Position numbers and translations under genes: made by a program. From Roseateles koreensis (GTDB taxonomy: Bacteria > Pseudomonadota > Gammaproteobacteria > Burkholderiales > Burkholderiaceae_C), in contig NZ_JAQQXS010000011.1 in assembly GCF_028595305.1 (NCBI RefSeq), forward strand, positions 62,001-126,000: a DNA stretch of 64,000 nt, in the 5' to 3' direction. The stretch's first letter is position 1. The number at the start of each line of letters is the position of its first letter. The notes beneath the pieces are model-generated. The model made no database searches. It saw only the letters and a list, made by a program, of their open reading frames with translations, and was not told the DNA's origin. This document shows, piece by piece, positions 44,781 through 52,767 of this stretch.

Positions 44781-46337
44781 TCAGTCCGCGACGTTATATC
44801 GCCCCGGAGAAATAACATTATCAGGATCGAAGACGTTCTTCAGTTTTCGAACCGTCGACCAATATTCAGCACTGACGCCAACAACCTCGGACATCATGTC
44901 CACGCGCGCCCTGTAGACCTCCAGCCCCCTCGACTTGACGTAGGCGTGCAAGGCATCTGCGCAGGCCTTGGCCCGCATACATGCTTCAGCATCCGATCGA
45001 TCGAACAACAGATTGGTAACGGCAACCATCGAATTCTCTGTCTCGATATTGATCGTGACATAGAGTTCATGAGAAAACGTGGTCGCGAGCGCAACCATAC
45101 CCTGAACCACCGAAGTCGAAAACACCCCATTCATGGGTAAAGCTGGGCTGACAAACAAGACGCCGCAATTTGACTCCGCCAAACGCTCGGCGGGCAAATC
45201 CGTGCGACCGAAGCGCCACAACAAATTGTCAATCGCCGCGTCCGTTGGAATGCCTGACGCCAAACCGTGCAGCGGGCGGATAGCTGCAATGGCTGCCGCA
45301 TTCGCCCTGGCCCAGGGAATCATGCGCAAAGAATGCAGTACGGCGTAGCCCAAATCCAATTTATCGTCATCGATGAACGTGACCCGCGAAATACCTCGCA
45401 TGCGCGACTTGATTTCAGCCATCGCCGCAGCCACTTGCCGCGATGTGCCTGAAATGCCGCCCAAACTCGTCCACTGATCGGGCGCCACAATCTCCAGGGC
45501 CCGCTGAGCCTGCTCGCCCAGCGCCTCACCACTCAACCCTGCATGCGCCTCGAGATAGCCAACAATACCGTGCATCAAACTCGCACGGGTGCGAGCACGA
45601 TTGCCCACATGGGTAACGCTGGACATGATCCGCTCACGCTTCAACTGGGCCAGCAAATTCAGAAACAGTGGCAAGTCACGCTCATGGCGCAGCGCCAGAG
45701 ACACCGCAACTTGTTTAGGCGGGCGCGGCAGCAAGCGAAAACAGGCACTGGTCACGACGCCGAAATTCCCCTGAAAGAACAAGCCATCCAACATAGGCCC
45801 CAAGCCGAAGGGATGACAATGCGCCAGCGGCGAATCGTCCCCCAGGCGCCGAAATCCGGTGCGCAGCAATTCGCCCGCCCCTGTGACAACCTCAAGCCCG
45901 AACAAATCGTCGCGGCGGGGGCCCAAATACCCGACACCGCGGTCCAGCGCGTTGCCAATGACGCTGGTTTTGCGTGCCGAACCCGTGACATTGAACATCA
46001 GGCCGGGCTGCCGCCGAAGCAGAAAATCCGACAATTGCCCCTGGGTGACCCCAGGTTGAATGACCGCGACGGGATGATCCAATGAGATTTGGTCTTCATT
46101 GAGAATCTGGTTCATCCCCCCCAGATCCATGAGTTCAACGCCGCCCGACGCCCCCTGGCCGTAGCCCCAATTCAAACCCGTAGAAACAGGATGCAAGGCT
46201 ACCTTTCGAGCGCGCGCCTGCAAAATCAGCGCCCGAACCTCTGCCACACTGCGCGGGCGATGCACCACACCATCCCAAGGCCCCCAAGTAGCCTCCCAGG
46301 ACCCGACATCCGACTGCACTTCTTGTTGTCGATTCAT
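44781..46337 (-). CDS. FAD-linked oxidase of the VAO/PCMH type
   Basis: A 518-residue flavoprotein. The N-terminal FAD-binding domain reads VVHRPRSVAEVRALILQARARK, then PVSTGLNWGYGQGAS (pyrophosphate loop) and VAVIQPGVTQGQL; the C-terminal half ends with LKNVFDPDNVISPGRY, the usual last motif of FAD_binding_4 oxidases such as vanillyl-alcohol oxidase or 4-cresol dehydrogenase. No signal peptide was seen. The start ATG at 46337 is preferred to a TTG at 46406. It is not a standard part of exosortase loci; substrate unknown. It is divergent from the PEP-CTERM gene. Confidence 0.82.
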   Translation of the reverse strand: MNRQQEVQSDVGSWEATWGPWDGVVHRPRSVAEVRALILQARARKVALHPVSTGLNWGYGQGASGGVELMDLGGMNQILNEDQISLDHPVAVIQPGVTQGQLSDFLLRRQPGLMFNVTGSARKTSVIGNALDRGVGYLGPRRDDLFGLEVVTGAGELLRTGFRRLGDDSPLAHCHPFGLGPMLDGLFFQGNFGVVTSACFRLLPRPPKQVAVSLALRHERDLPLFLNLLAQLKRERIMSSVTHVGNRARTRASLMHGIVGYLEAHAGLSGEALGEQAQRALEIVAPDQWTSLGGISGTSRQVAAAMAEIKSRMRGISRVTFIDDDKLDLGYAVLHSLRMIPWARANAAAIAAIRPLHGLASGIPTDAAIDNLLWRFGRTDLPAERLAESNCGVLFVSPALPMNGVFSTSVVQGMVALATTFSHELYVTINIETENSMVAVTNLLFDRSDAEACMRAKACADALHAYVKSRGLEVYRARVDMMSEVVGVSAEYWSTVRKLKNVFDPDNVISPGRYNVAD

Positions 46338-46496
46338 TTCCCGCACCCCTTGGGAACTGTTGCCAGCCCCATGATCTGGCCCGTCATTGGGCTCGCTATT
46401 TTTCAAGCGCGCACTACGCTGCGGGCCTGACCCAGATTACAACACTGAAGAACGCCACCCAGTGTGTCGGAAATCTTTACAAGTTCTTTAACGCAT

Positions 46497-46514
46497 TGAC
46501 AAAACAATCTGTCA
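46497..46514 (+). promoter_or_regulatory. Possible activator site upstream of the PEP-CTERM promoter
   Basis: An inverted repeat TGACA-N8-TGTCA lies about 31 bp upstream of the sigma-54 -24 element. It could be a PrsR site, although enhancer sites usually lie farther upstream, so this is weak. A second TGTC word occurs at 46465-46468. Confidence 0.25.
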
Positions 46515-46544
46515 CATCGTTGATTTTAAAGACATTTTTATGCC

Positions 46545-46560
46545 TGGCATCGTTCCTGCT
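46545..46560 (+). promoter_or_regulatory. Sigma-54 (RpoN) promoter of the PEP-CTERM gene
   Basis: The sequence TGGCATC-N4-CTGCT matches the consensus TGGCACG-N4-TTGCW at the GG and GC pairs with the exact spacing required. Transcription should start near 46572, 28 bp before the ATG at 46600. The same window encodes PrsR, a sigma-54 activator of the PEP-CTERM regulon, which makes this assignment coherent. Confidence 0.75.
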
Positions 46561-46599
46561 TTAGATCCAGTGCTTCTTTTTCTAACCGGGGTAAGCAAA

Positions 46600-47535
46600 A
46601 TGAAATTCAAACTTTCTACCGTTGCAGCAGTGTTGGCACTGACTGCCTCGTTCGGCGCACAAGCCAGCGTGATCGCTATGGCCGACCTGACGATCAACAC
46701 AATGTTGATCGTGGACAGCGCAAACAAGCCTTTGACTGGCGCCGACATCAGCGTTGTCAGCGGTAGCCGCACCAGCACCGACACCGCCGCATTGAACGGT
46801 GTGACCGTTAGCCACAACGGTACTGCTAGTGCCACGGGGACTGCCGATGCATTGAATGCCTGCGTCGGCGCTTGCGGCAATGCAGCACTGCTTGCTGCTT
46901 ACGGCGGCACCTTGGAAAACAACACGACAACGCATATCGGATCGCCTGTTCTCCCCGCGCTGAGCTATGCCTTGGGCGACAGCATCATTGGCGGCAACGC
47001 GCTGGCAGGTGGTGCAGCAGGCTTGACTCGTGCAGATGCTCAAATTGCAGGCGCCACCAATTCAGCCAACTCCAACGGTAATTTGCAGAATTCGATCGCG
47101 TCAACGGCTATCTTCACGGCAAACACCACAAAGACTGCCCACTTTTTCCTGGACTACAACACCTACGTCCGCACCTTCATTGACGCCGTTCACTATGGGA
47201 CCACCGGTGGAGCAATTGCCAGTGCTGGTGTTCAGTTCACTCTGTCTGTTCGCGATACCACAGCTGGCTCGACAGTATTGAATTGGAACCCGGACGAGTT
47301 GAACCAAAGCGCAACAACTGACACGGCCATTGATGGTCCTGAAAATACCATTGGGTCCGCAGGTTTCATCAATTCAGCCGACGTTGTGCTCGTTGCCGGT
47401 CACAAATATCAAATGACTGTCACCCAAAACAGCTCGGCCAACGTCAGCGCCATCCCTGAGCCAGCTAGCTTGGCTCTGGTCGGTTTGGGCTTGACCGCCC
47501 TGGGCTTTGCCCGCCGCCAAAAGAAAGTTCGTTAA
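46600..47535 (+). CDS. PEP-CTERM sorting-domain protein
   Basis: A 311-residue exported protein and the only PEP-CTERM substrate in the window. The start MKFKLSTVAAVLALTASFGAQA is a signal peptide, with GGGG-TAAG about 7 bp upstream. The mature part is rich in Ala, Thr, Asn and Ser, consistent with a glycosylated surface or matrix protein, and has a single Cys pair in NACVGACG. The tail is the sorting signal: PEP at residues 286-288, a hydrophobic helix LALVGLGLTALGF, and a basic end ARRQKKVR. XrtA should cut near the PEP motif. The function of the mature domain is unknown. Homologues are needed for biofilm or floc formation in relatives. Confidence 0.94.
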   Translation: MKFKLSTVAAVLALTASFGAQASVIAMADLTINTMLIVDSANKPLTGADISVVSGSRTSTDTAALNGVTVSHNGTASATGTADALNACVGACGNAALLAAYGGTLENNTTTHIGSPVLPALSYALGDSIIGGNALAGGAAGLTRADAQIAGATNSANSNGNLQNSIASTAIFTANTTKTAHFFLDYNTYVRTFIDAVHYGTTGGAIASAGVQFTLSVRDTTAGSTVLNWNPDELNQSATTDTAIDGPENTIGSAGFINSADVVLVAGHKYQMTVTQNSSANVSAIPEPASLALVGLGLTALGFARRQKKVR

Positions 47536-47548
47536 TTTAACGAACTTT
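47524..47548. repeat. 12-bp palindrome spanning the PEP-CTERM stop codon
   Basis: A perfect 12-bp inverted repeat with a single central base (AAAGTTCGTTAA and its complement) contains the TAA stop at 47533-47535. It is the first of three successive hairpins at the 3' end and is too AT-rich to be the terminator itself. Confidence 0.75.
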
Positions 47549-47556
47549 TGATGGAG

Positions 47557-47583
47557 AAGGGTTCTGACTTGTTCAGAACCCTT
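47557..47583 (+). repeat. 11-bp perfect hairpin downstream of the PEP-CTERM gene
   Basis: A stem of AAGGGTTCTGA with its exact complement around a 5-base loop. It lies between the stop-codon palindrome and the terminator and probably protects the 3' end of the transcript. Confidence 0.75.
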
Positions 47584-47588
47584 CAATG

Positions 47589-47623
47589 AAAAAGCCTCGC
47601 AATGCGAGGCTTTTTGTTTTTTT
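47589..47623 (+). terminator. Rho-independent terminator of the PEP-CTERM gene
   Basis: A 12-bp stem AAAAAGCCTCGC with its complement around an AAT loop is followed by a run of T residues broken by one G. The flanking A-run makes it work in both directions, so it can also stop the minus-strand protease/acyltransferase operon arriving from the right. Confidence 0.93.
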
Positions 47624-47696
47624 GGTCAATTTTCTGCCTGATTTTTCTAAACCGCCAGAGAATGACGTTGAAGGTTTAGCGCCACAGCGACCAAAC

Positions 47697-48500
47697 TCAC
47701 TCCGGCCTGACCAGTAATCGTTTTACTGACTCCACCGGAATGGCATAGCTGATGCCACTGGGGTGCGACAAGGCGGTTTCACGTGCCCCCTTGATCAACA
47801 CCATATTGATCACGCCAACGACTGCACCGGTATTCAAGTCAAAAACTGGGCCGCCGCTATTACCGGGATACGCGGTGGCGTCAAGTTGCAGAATATTGAA
47901 AGTTCCTTGCCTCAGTTGCCGAATAAATTTTTCATTCAAGGCTTGCGCCCCGGCTTGGGGTAAGGCAATGGGTGCGATGGACGAAATCGTTCCCCGATGG
48001 GTGACCAAAGAAAAGCCCAAAGCGCCGCCAATGGGAAAACCCATAAATGCAACCGACGCCCCTTCTTGCGCCAATTGGTCGTTAGCCAAAGGTAAAACAG
48101 GTATTGCTGGCCCGTCAACCTTGAGCAAGGCCAAGTCGTGCTCACGATCAATTTTGAGAACCTGCACTTCGCGTTGGGTCCACTTATTGCTCGTTGCGCC
48201 GGGCGAGGCCGTTTGGACAATCAGGCGTCGTGGAGACGGGTCGTCCTCCAAAACATCAGGCAGTACGTGTGCGTTGGTGATCGCCAGATTGTTGGGTGCC
48301 ACCACAAATCCCGTACCGCGAAACAAAAAACGCGGACTGTCGGTCTCACCGTAGGTGCCGATCAGCAATACCGAGGGGCGTGCATTTCGAATCAAAGCCG
48401 GTAGGCTCCCGCCCTCCCCCGCAGCGCGGTCCGCGCCATACGATGAACCGACAGCGGTAACTGCAGCGGCCAACACCAGCATTCGTCGAGTCAAATTCAT
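47697..48500 (-). CDS. Exported trypsin-like serine protease
   Basis: A 267-residue S1-fold protease with a signal peptide (MLVLAAAVTAVGSSYGA). The catalytic triad is His78 (ITNAHVLP), Asp122 (EHDLALLK) and Ser215 (YPGNSGGPVF), all in the usual contexts, with the oxyanion loop GNSGGP. There is no PDZ domain, so it differs from DegP. The start at 48500 is preceded by GAGG; it begins 16 bp after the acyltransferase-PilZ stop. Its place beside the PEP-CTERM gene and Prs genes suggests a role in maturation or turnover of surface proteins (inference). Confidence 0.9.
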   Translation of the reverse strand: MNLTRRMLVLAAAVTAVGSSYGADRAAGEGGSLPALIRNARPSVLLIGTYGETDSPRFLFRGTGFVVAPNNLAITNAHVLPDVLEDDPSPRRLIVQTASPGATSNKWTQREVQVLKIDREHDLALLKVDGPAIPVLPLANDQLAQEGASVAFMGFPIGGALGFSLVTHRGTISSIAPIALPQAGAQALNEKFIRQLRQGTFNILQLDATAYPGNSGGPVFDLNTGAVVGVINMVLIKGARETALSHPSGISYAIPVESVKRLLVRPE

Positions 48501-48516
48501 GCCTGACCTCTTCATT

Positions 48517-49815
48517 TCAGTGAATTTCAGACAAATCTGAGGCGGTTTGCCCCATTTCCAGTGCGGTAACACAGGCACGCCAAACGGCATCCGGTTCTTC
48601 AATGCGGAAGCCATAGAAAGACTTCCCTTCTGCCACTTTGCACCGCAGGGCGGTCGCCTTGACTATTGAATTATCCGCCTTCCCTAGAACGATATGTGCG
48701 GAGCCAGAGGCTTCCAATGGCACATCGCCCCTGCCTTCAGCTTGGAAGCCGGACAAGGAAATTTCGATGATATTCAATGCAAATTCTTTGGATTCACCAT
48801 CAACCAGCATTTGAATTTTTGCGGGGCAGCGGATCGAATACCGCTGATGACGCCGCAATGGGTGCGATTGCAACGCGGTCCCGGACATCATCGGCAAGAC
48901 CGACCGGTACTCCACCAAATCATAAATCGACCACAACAACGACTTCTTACGGTCATCCATTTGCTCAAACACTTTGCTCTTTTCATTGAAGAAATGATTG
49001 AGCAATGCGGGCGTCATGACCGGATCATTGGTTGTGAAATATCGCCGCTTAGGGAATTTTATGTTTTCGAGCTTCAGACCGAAAAAATAGCGGTGAAGAT
49101 TTTTTCGCGTTGGGCGCCCTTTGTAAGCTGCGCGAAAAATGTCTGAAGCGTGATATAGATCGAGCGTTGCACCCACAGCGGGGGCACCATTGGCGAAATC
49201 GTATTTATCAACTACGTTGGCCTGCAGCCGTTTGAAAAACAGCAGTGCTTCATACAATTCAATTTTTTCAGGATTGACTGCGATGACGAGGTGCCGAGTG
49301 TCAAAAAACTCCGTGCAGTATTCATGCATGAATTTCATCAAAGGGAATAAGATCGCGCCCCCTGTTTTTCTGAAATCCGGATGCACCGCCAATGCCGAAA
49401 TTTCAGCAATATTTCCACCGTTGGCACGTACATTTTCCAGATCAAAAACCGATTGCAACGGGAAGCCGAATACCCCCTCTCGAATCATCGAAATTGTCCC
49501 GACAACTTTGCCATCATATTTGGCACACAAAGTCGTGGTCGTTGGCAAGGCGTGATAAATCGTGACGCGCATCCCAGAGGGGTCGGGCACCATGAAACCA
49601 CTGCTCACATAAGCATCATGCAATAGCTTGAAGCAGTCAGCCAACTCCTCTTCGGTGTCTGCAATCTTAAGGACCAGACGCTGGTCTGGCGCAGGATCGC
49701 AATCCACCATGCGGCGATAAATTCTGAAGCGAACTTCCGTCGGCAGAATCGCGAAAGCTCTGCGCAACCCTTGGTGGAATCGCTTTCGCAGACTTGATCC
49801 ACGAATTTTGGCCAT
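48517..49815 (-). CDS. Exosortase-associated acyltransferase (FeeM-like GNAT) fused to PilZ
   Basis: A 432-residue two-domain protein. The first 280 or so residues are a FeeM/autoinducer-synthase-like GNAT domain (VLKIADTEEELADCFKLLHDAYV, then NIAEISALAVHPDFRKTGGAILFPLMKF, then HLVIAVNPEKIELYEALLFF), the PEP-CTERM-linked acyltransferase family. The last 115 residues are a PilZ domain: RRHQR near 321-325 and EISLSG near 351-356 match RxxxR and (D/N)xSxxG, with Glu for Asp/Asn. PilZ domains bind c-di-GMP, so acyl transfer may be c-di-GMP-controlled (inference). ATG 49815 is used, with GGGAGA 8 bp upstream. Confidence 0.88.
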   Translation of the reverse strand: MAKIRGSSLRKRFHQGLRRAFAILPTEVRFRIYRRMVDCDPAPDQRLVLKIADTEEELADCFKLLHDAYVSSGFMVPDPSGMRVTIYHALPTTTTLCAKYDGKVVGTISMIREGVFGFPLQSVFDLENVRANGGNIAEISALAVHPDFRKTGGAILFPLMKFMHEYCTEFFDTRHLVIAVNPEKIELYEALLFFKRLQANVVDKYDFANGAPAVGATLDLYHASDIFRAAYKGRPTRKNLHRYFFGLKLENIKFPKRRYFTTNDPVMTPALLNHFFNEKSKVFEQMDDRKKSLLWSIYDLVEYRSVLPMMSGTALQSHPLRRHQRYSIRCPAKIQMLVDGESKEFALNIIEISLSGFQAEGRGDVPLEASGSAHIVLGKADNSIVKATALRCKVAEGKSFYGFRIEEPDAVWRACVTALEMGQTASDLSEIH

Positions 49816-49970
49816 ACGCAATGTCTCCCAAATTGTTTGTCGCGGCTTGTTCGTTCAAGTGAAGTAAAGCATTGTGTGCCGTTAGGCCACAAGGTCTTTT
49901 GCCCCGATGACGCCGCCCCGTATTGAGTCGTTTGCACTGCTCTCGGTAACGGGGCAAAAAATCTTGCCGA

Positions 49971-52745
49971 TCAAAGTCCAACCGAAAGCCGCTTTACTTC
50001 ATCCTGAGCCGCAAATTTTTCACCCAGATCCGCGAGCTTCTTGAGTTCGACTTTGGCGTCGGCCTTCTTACCCGCTGTCAGATAAAATTTGGCCAAATGC
50101 AGTCGGTGCAAATATGCCTGAGGCTCAATCTCAACCGCTTGTTTTTGTACCTCAATAGCACGTTCTATATTGCCTTGACTTGCATAAATGTCAGCCAAGG
50201 TATCCAGCAAAGGTGCTTGCTTGGGCTGGAGCTTGACGGCATTTTCCGCAAACTGCAAGGCAGCCGGGTTTTTTTCGCGATTAAGCAACCAGGCCACGTT
50301 GTTCATAGCGGCCGCATTATTTGGTTGTATTTTCAATACATTCCGATAATAGGTTTCGGCTTGAGCATATTTTTTGCTAGCCAGCGCTGAATCACCCAGG
50401 TAGTAAACAAATGCAACGTCAGAAGGATATTTTTGGGTCCAGCGACTGACAAAGGTGTCGGCTTCCGTCCCTTTATTTCCCATCACATACGTATGGTGAA
50501 GTTTGATGGCCAAATCGGTCGAGGGGCTTTTGTTCAGCGCAGCCTGATACGCAAGGGCCGCAGCCGACCAATTTTTGAGTGCTTCTTCAACTTCGGCTTC
50601 AAGAACTTGCCCGGTGATATCGCCGGCATGTTGGGTCTGAACCGTCTTGACCCATTTGCGCGCGAGGTCTGGCTTTCCGTCGTCCAGGGCCAAACCAATC
50701 AAAATGCGTTGAGCGGGTAAATAATGGTCGTTCAACTCCAATGCACGTGTCAGGCTTTGGCGTGCCGCCGGCCGATCTTTGGTTGCGACGTATAACTCTG
50801 CCAAGGCCATATAAGGATTCACTGATGAAGGCTGAAGAACGGCCCATTTATTCAAAGAATCCGCTGCTTGTGCAGATTGGCCATTCAATTGCTGAACTTG
50901 GGCAAGCCCTGCCAGCATATTGGGCTGGTCTGGCATGGCTGCTACCCCATCTTGCGCAACGGTCAAAGCTTGCTTCAATTCCTTACGATCCAATAATTTT
51001 CGAATCAACAGCAAGCGGGGCCCGGGTTCTTGCGGGCTGTCTTGCGACATTTTTTTCAAGGCGGATTCAGTATCGGCCGCATTGGCTCCCAAACGAGACT
51101 GCAATTCAATCAAGCTTAGCTGGGCGGGCACACTCTTGGGCTCTTGGACAAGATAGGCCTGGAAGCGCTTTGCCGCTGCGTCCAGATGCTGGTCCTGTTG
51201 ATCAAGTGCAGCCAAGCCAGTGACGGCGGGATAGAACTTGGGGTCAAGTTTCAGCGCACCCTCAAAGGCAGTTCGTGCTGCCACCTTGTTTCCGCGAGCC
51301 AATTCCAAGCGTGCACGCAAATTCTCGGCAAGCGGGCGATCTGGCTGCTTCTTGGCAATACTGTCAATGGCTTTTAACGCTGAATCCCATTGCTGGCGAC
51401 TAATAAGGAGACTGACCAAGGCAAGGTCTGCCGTTACCTCCTTGTCAGCCGCGGAAATTGCCTGTAATTCATCAAAGCCCTTTTCATTGCCTTTTGAAAC
51501 TTGCGCAATGGCCAATGCGATACGGCTTTTTACATCGCCGGGATTTCCCTTAACGGCCTTTTCGAAGTTAGCTTCAGCCAAAGCACCCTCACCCAACTGC
51601 ATATATGCCTCTGCCACCAGAGAATATGCAGCAGGTACAGCGGTTTTATCAGCCAACAAAGGTTGTAAAACTGCCACAGCCTTGTTAGGTTCCCCGCCTC
51701 GCAAGTAAATTTGCGCGAGCATCATGCGGCTGGAAGTTTGCATGGCCGGCGGCGCACCTTTGACGAACTTCGTCAAATGGGTCTCGGCTTGAACCAAAGA
51801 GTTACTATTGAATTCAACGGCGCCCGCCAACTGCAAAGTTCGCAGATTATCGGGAGAAACCTTCAGCAAATATTGCGATTGCTCCTGCGCTGTTTTCAGA
51901 TCCCCCGCCTCCAAAGCGATCATGCCTTTAAATAGGCGGGTTTGCGGATGATCCGGGAATACCTTAGACATTTCATCCAGGTCTTTTTTTGCAGCAGCTG
52001 TATTCTTCTGACTCAACTCCGTCCAGATGATTGCAGAATAAGACAAAAGATTTTTCTTATCCAACTTAATAGCTTGCCGATAGGCCGCCAACGCTTCATC
52101 TGCTGCATGCCGGCTTTCCAGCAAGGCGTCGCCCTTCAGTTGCATGGCTTCTGCATTTTCAGGCGCTTGAGCGATGACTTTCGCCAAGGTTTTATCAACG
52201 GCATCAAAATCCCGTTGGTACATCTGCATTTTGGCTTGAAGCAGTTGCGCTGAAATATTGTTGGGGTCTGAAGCGAACGCTTGATCCAAGGCCTTTTTCG
52301 CCTCGGGCGCTTTGCGCAATTGGGCGTAGGCGAAGGCCACAGTTGCCCGCAACTCAGCGTTGGCTGCAGCTGTAGGTATCTGCGTATCGGCATAACGGGA
52401 CACCAGAGGCTCGAGTTTGCCTTGCACAAGCAAGCTCTTGGCCAGCAATGGCACGACATCATCTTTCGAGCGCCCCAAGTCTTGCGCCTTGGTCAACTCG
52501 ACTTCAGCGCCTGCACCGTCGCCTGTATCTAGCAGCAATTTTCCAAGCAAATAGCGGGCCTCGACATTGCTTGGCTCTTTCTGCAAAACATTTTTCAGCT
52601 CAATAACCGCAGCATTAGCTTCATTTTTTGATATATGTTGCTTGGCCGAACTCATCATGCTCTCGGCCGAACCTCCGGAGCAGGCAGCAAACAGCAGCGG
52701 CAAACTCAGAATCACTGGCGACAAAATCTGTTTATTGATTTTCAT
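49971..52745 (-). CDS. prsT: PEP-CTERM system TPR-repeat lipoprotein PrsT
   Basis: A 924-residue protein whose signal peptide ends in the lipobox LFAAC (Cys22), so it is an anchored lipoprotein. The rest is made almost wholly of tetratricopeptide repeats, about 20 of them, e.g. NVEARYLLGKLLLDTGDGAGAEVELTKA and NAAAMNNVAWLLNREKNPAALQFAENAVKL. It is the TPR protein that accompanies PrsK and PrsR in exosortase A genomes; its function is probably scaffolding of export at the periplasmic face of a membrane. The start at 52745 gives the standard signal peptide; the frame also opens at 52766. Confidence 0.95.
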   Translation of the reverse strand: MKINKQILSPVILSLPLLFAACSGGSAESMMSSAKQHISKNEANAAVIELKNVLQKEPSNVEARYLLGKLLLDTGDGAGAEVELTKAQDLGRSKDDVVPLLAKSLLVQGKLEPLVSRYADTQIPTAAANAELRATVAFAYAQLRKAPEAKKALDQAFASDPNNISAQLLQAKMQMYQRDFDAVDKTLAKVIAQAPENAEAMQLKGDALLESRHAADEALAAYRQAIKLDKKNLLSYSAIIWTELSQKNTAAAKKDLDEMSKVFPDHPQTRLFKGMIALEAGDLKTAQEQSQYLLKVSPDNLRTLQLAGAVEFNSNSLVQAETHLTKFVKGAPPAMQTSSRMMLAQIYLRGGEPNKAVAVLQPLLADKTAVPAAYSLVAEAYMQLGEGALAEANFEKAVKGNPGDVKSRIALAIAQVSKGNEKGFDELQAISAADKEVTADLALVSLLISRQQWDSALKAIDSIAKKQPDRPLAENLRARLELARGNKVAARTAFEGALKLDPKFYPAVTGLAALDQQDQHLDAAAKRFQAYLVQEPKSVPAQLSLIELQSRLGANAADTESALKKMSQDSPQEPGPRLLLIRKLLDRKELKQALTVAQDGVAAMPDQPNMLAGLAQVQQLNGQSAQAADSLNKWAVLQPSSVNPYMALAELYVATKDRPAARQSLTRALELNDHYLPAQRILIGLALDDGKPDLARKWVKTVQTQHAGDITGQVLEAEVEEALKNWSAAALAYQAALNKSPSTDLAIKLHHTYVMGNKGTEADTFVSRWTQKYPSDVAFVYYLGDSALASKKYAQAETYYRNVLKIQPNNAAAMNNVAWLLNREKNPAALQFAENAVKLQPKQAPLLDTLADIYASQGNIERAIEVQKQAVEIEPQAYLHRLHLAKFYLTAGKKADAKVELKKLADLGEKFAAQDEVKRLSVGL

Positions 52746-52767
52746 GCACTTGTTCCCAATTTCCATA

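Noticed and set aside
49865-49885. Sigma-54-like CGGCACA...TGC upstream of the acyltransferase-PilZ gene
   Set aside because: The GG to GC distance is two bases too short, so RpoN should not recognise it.
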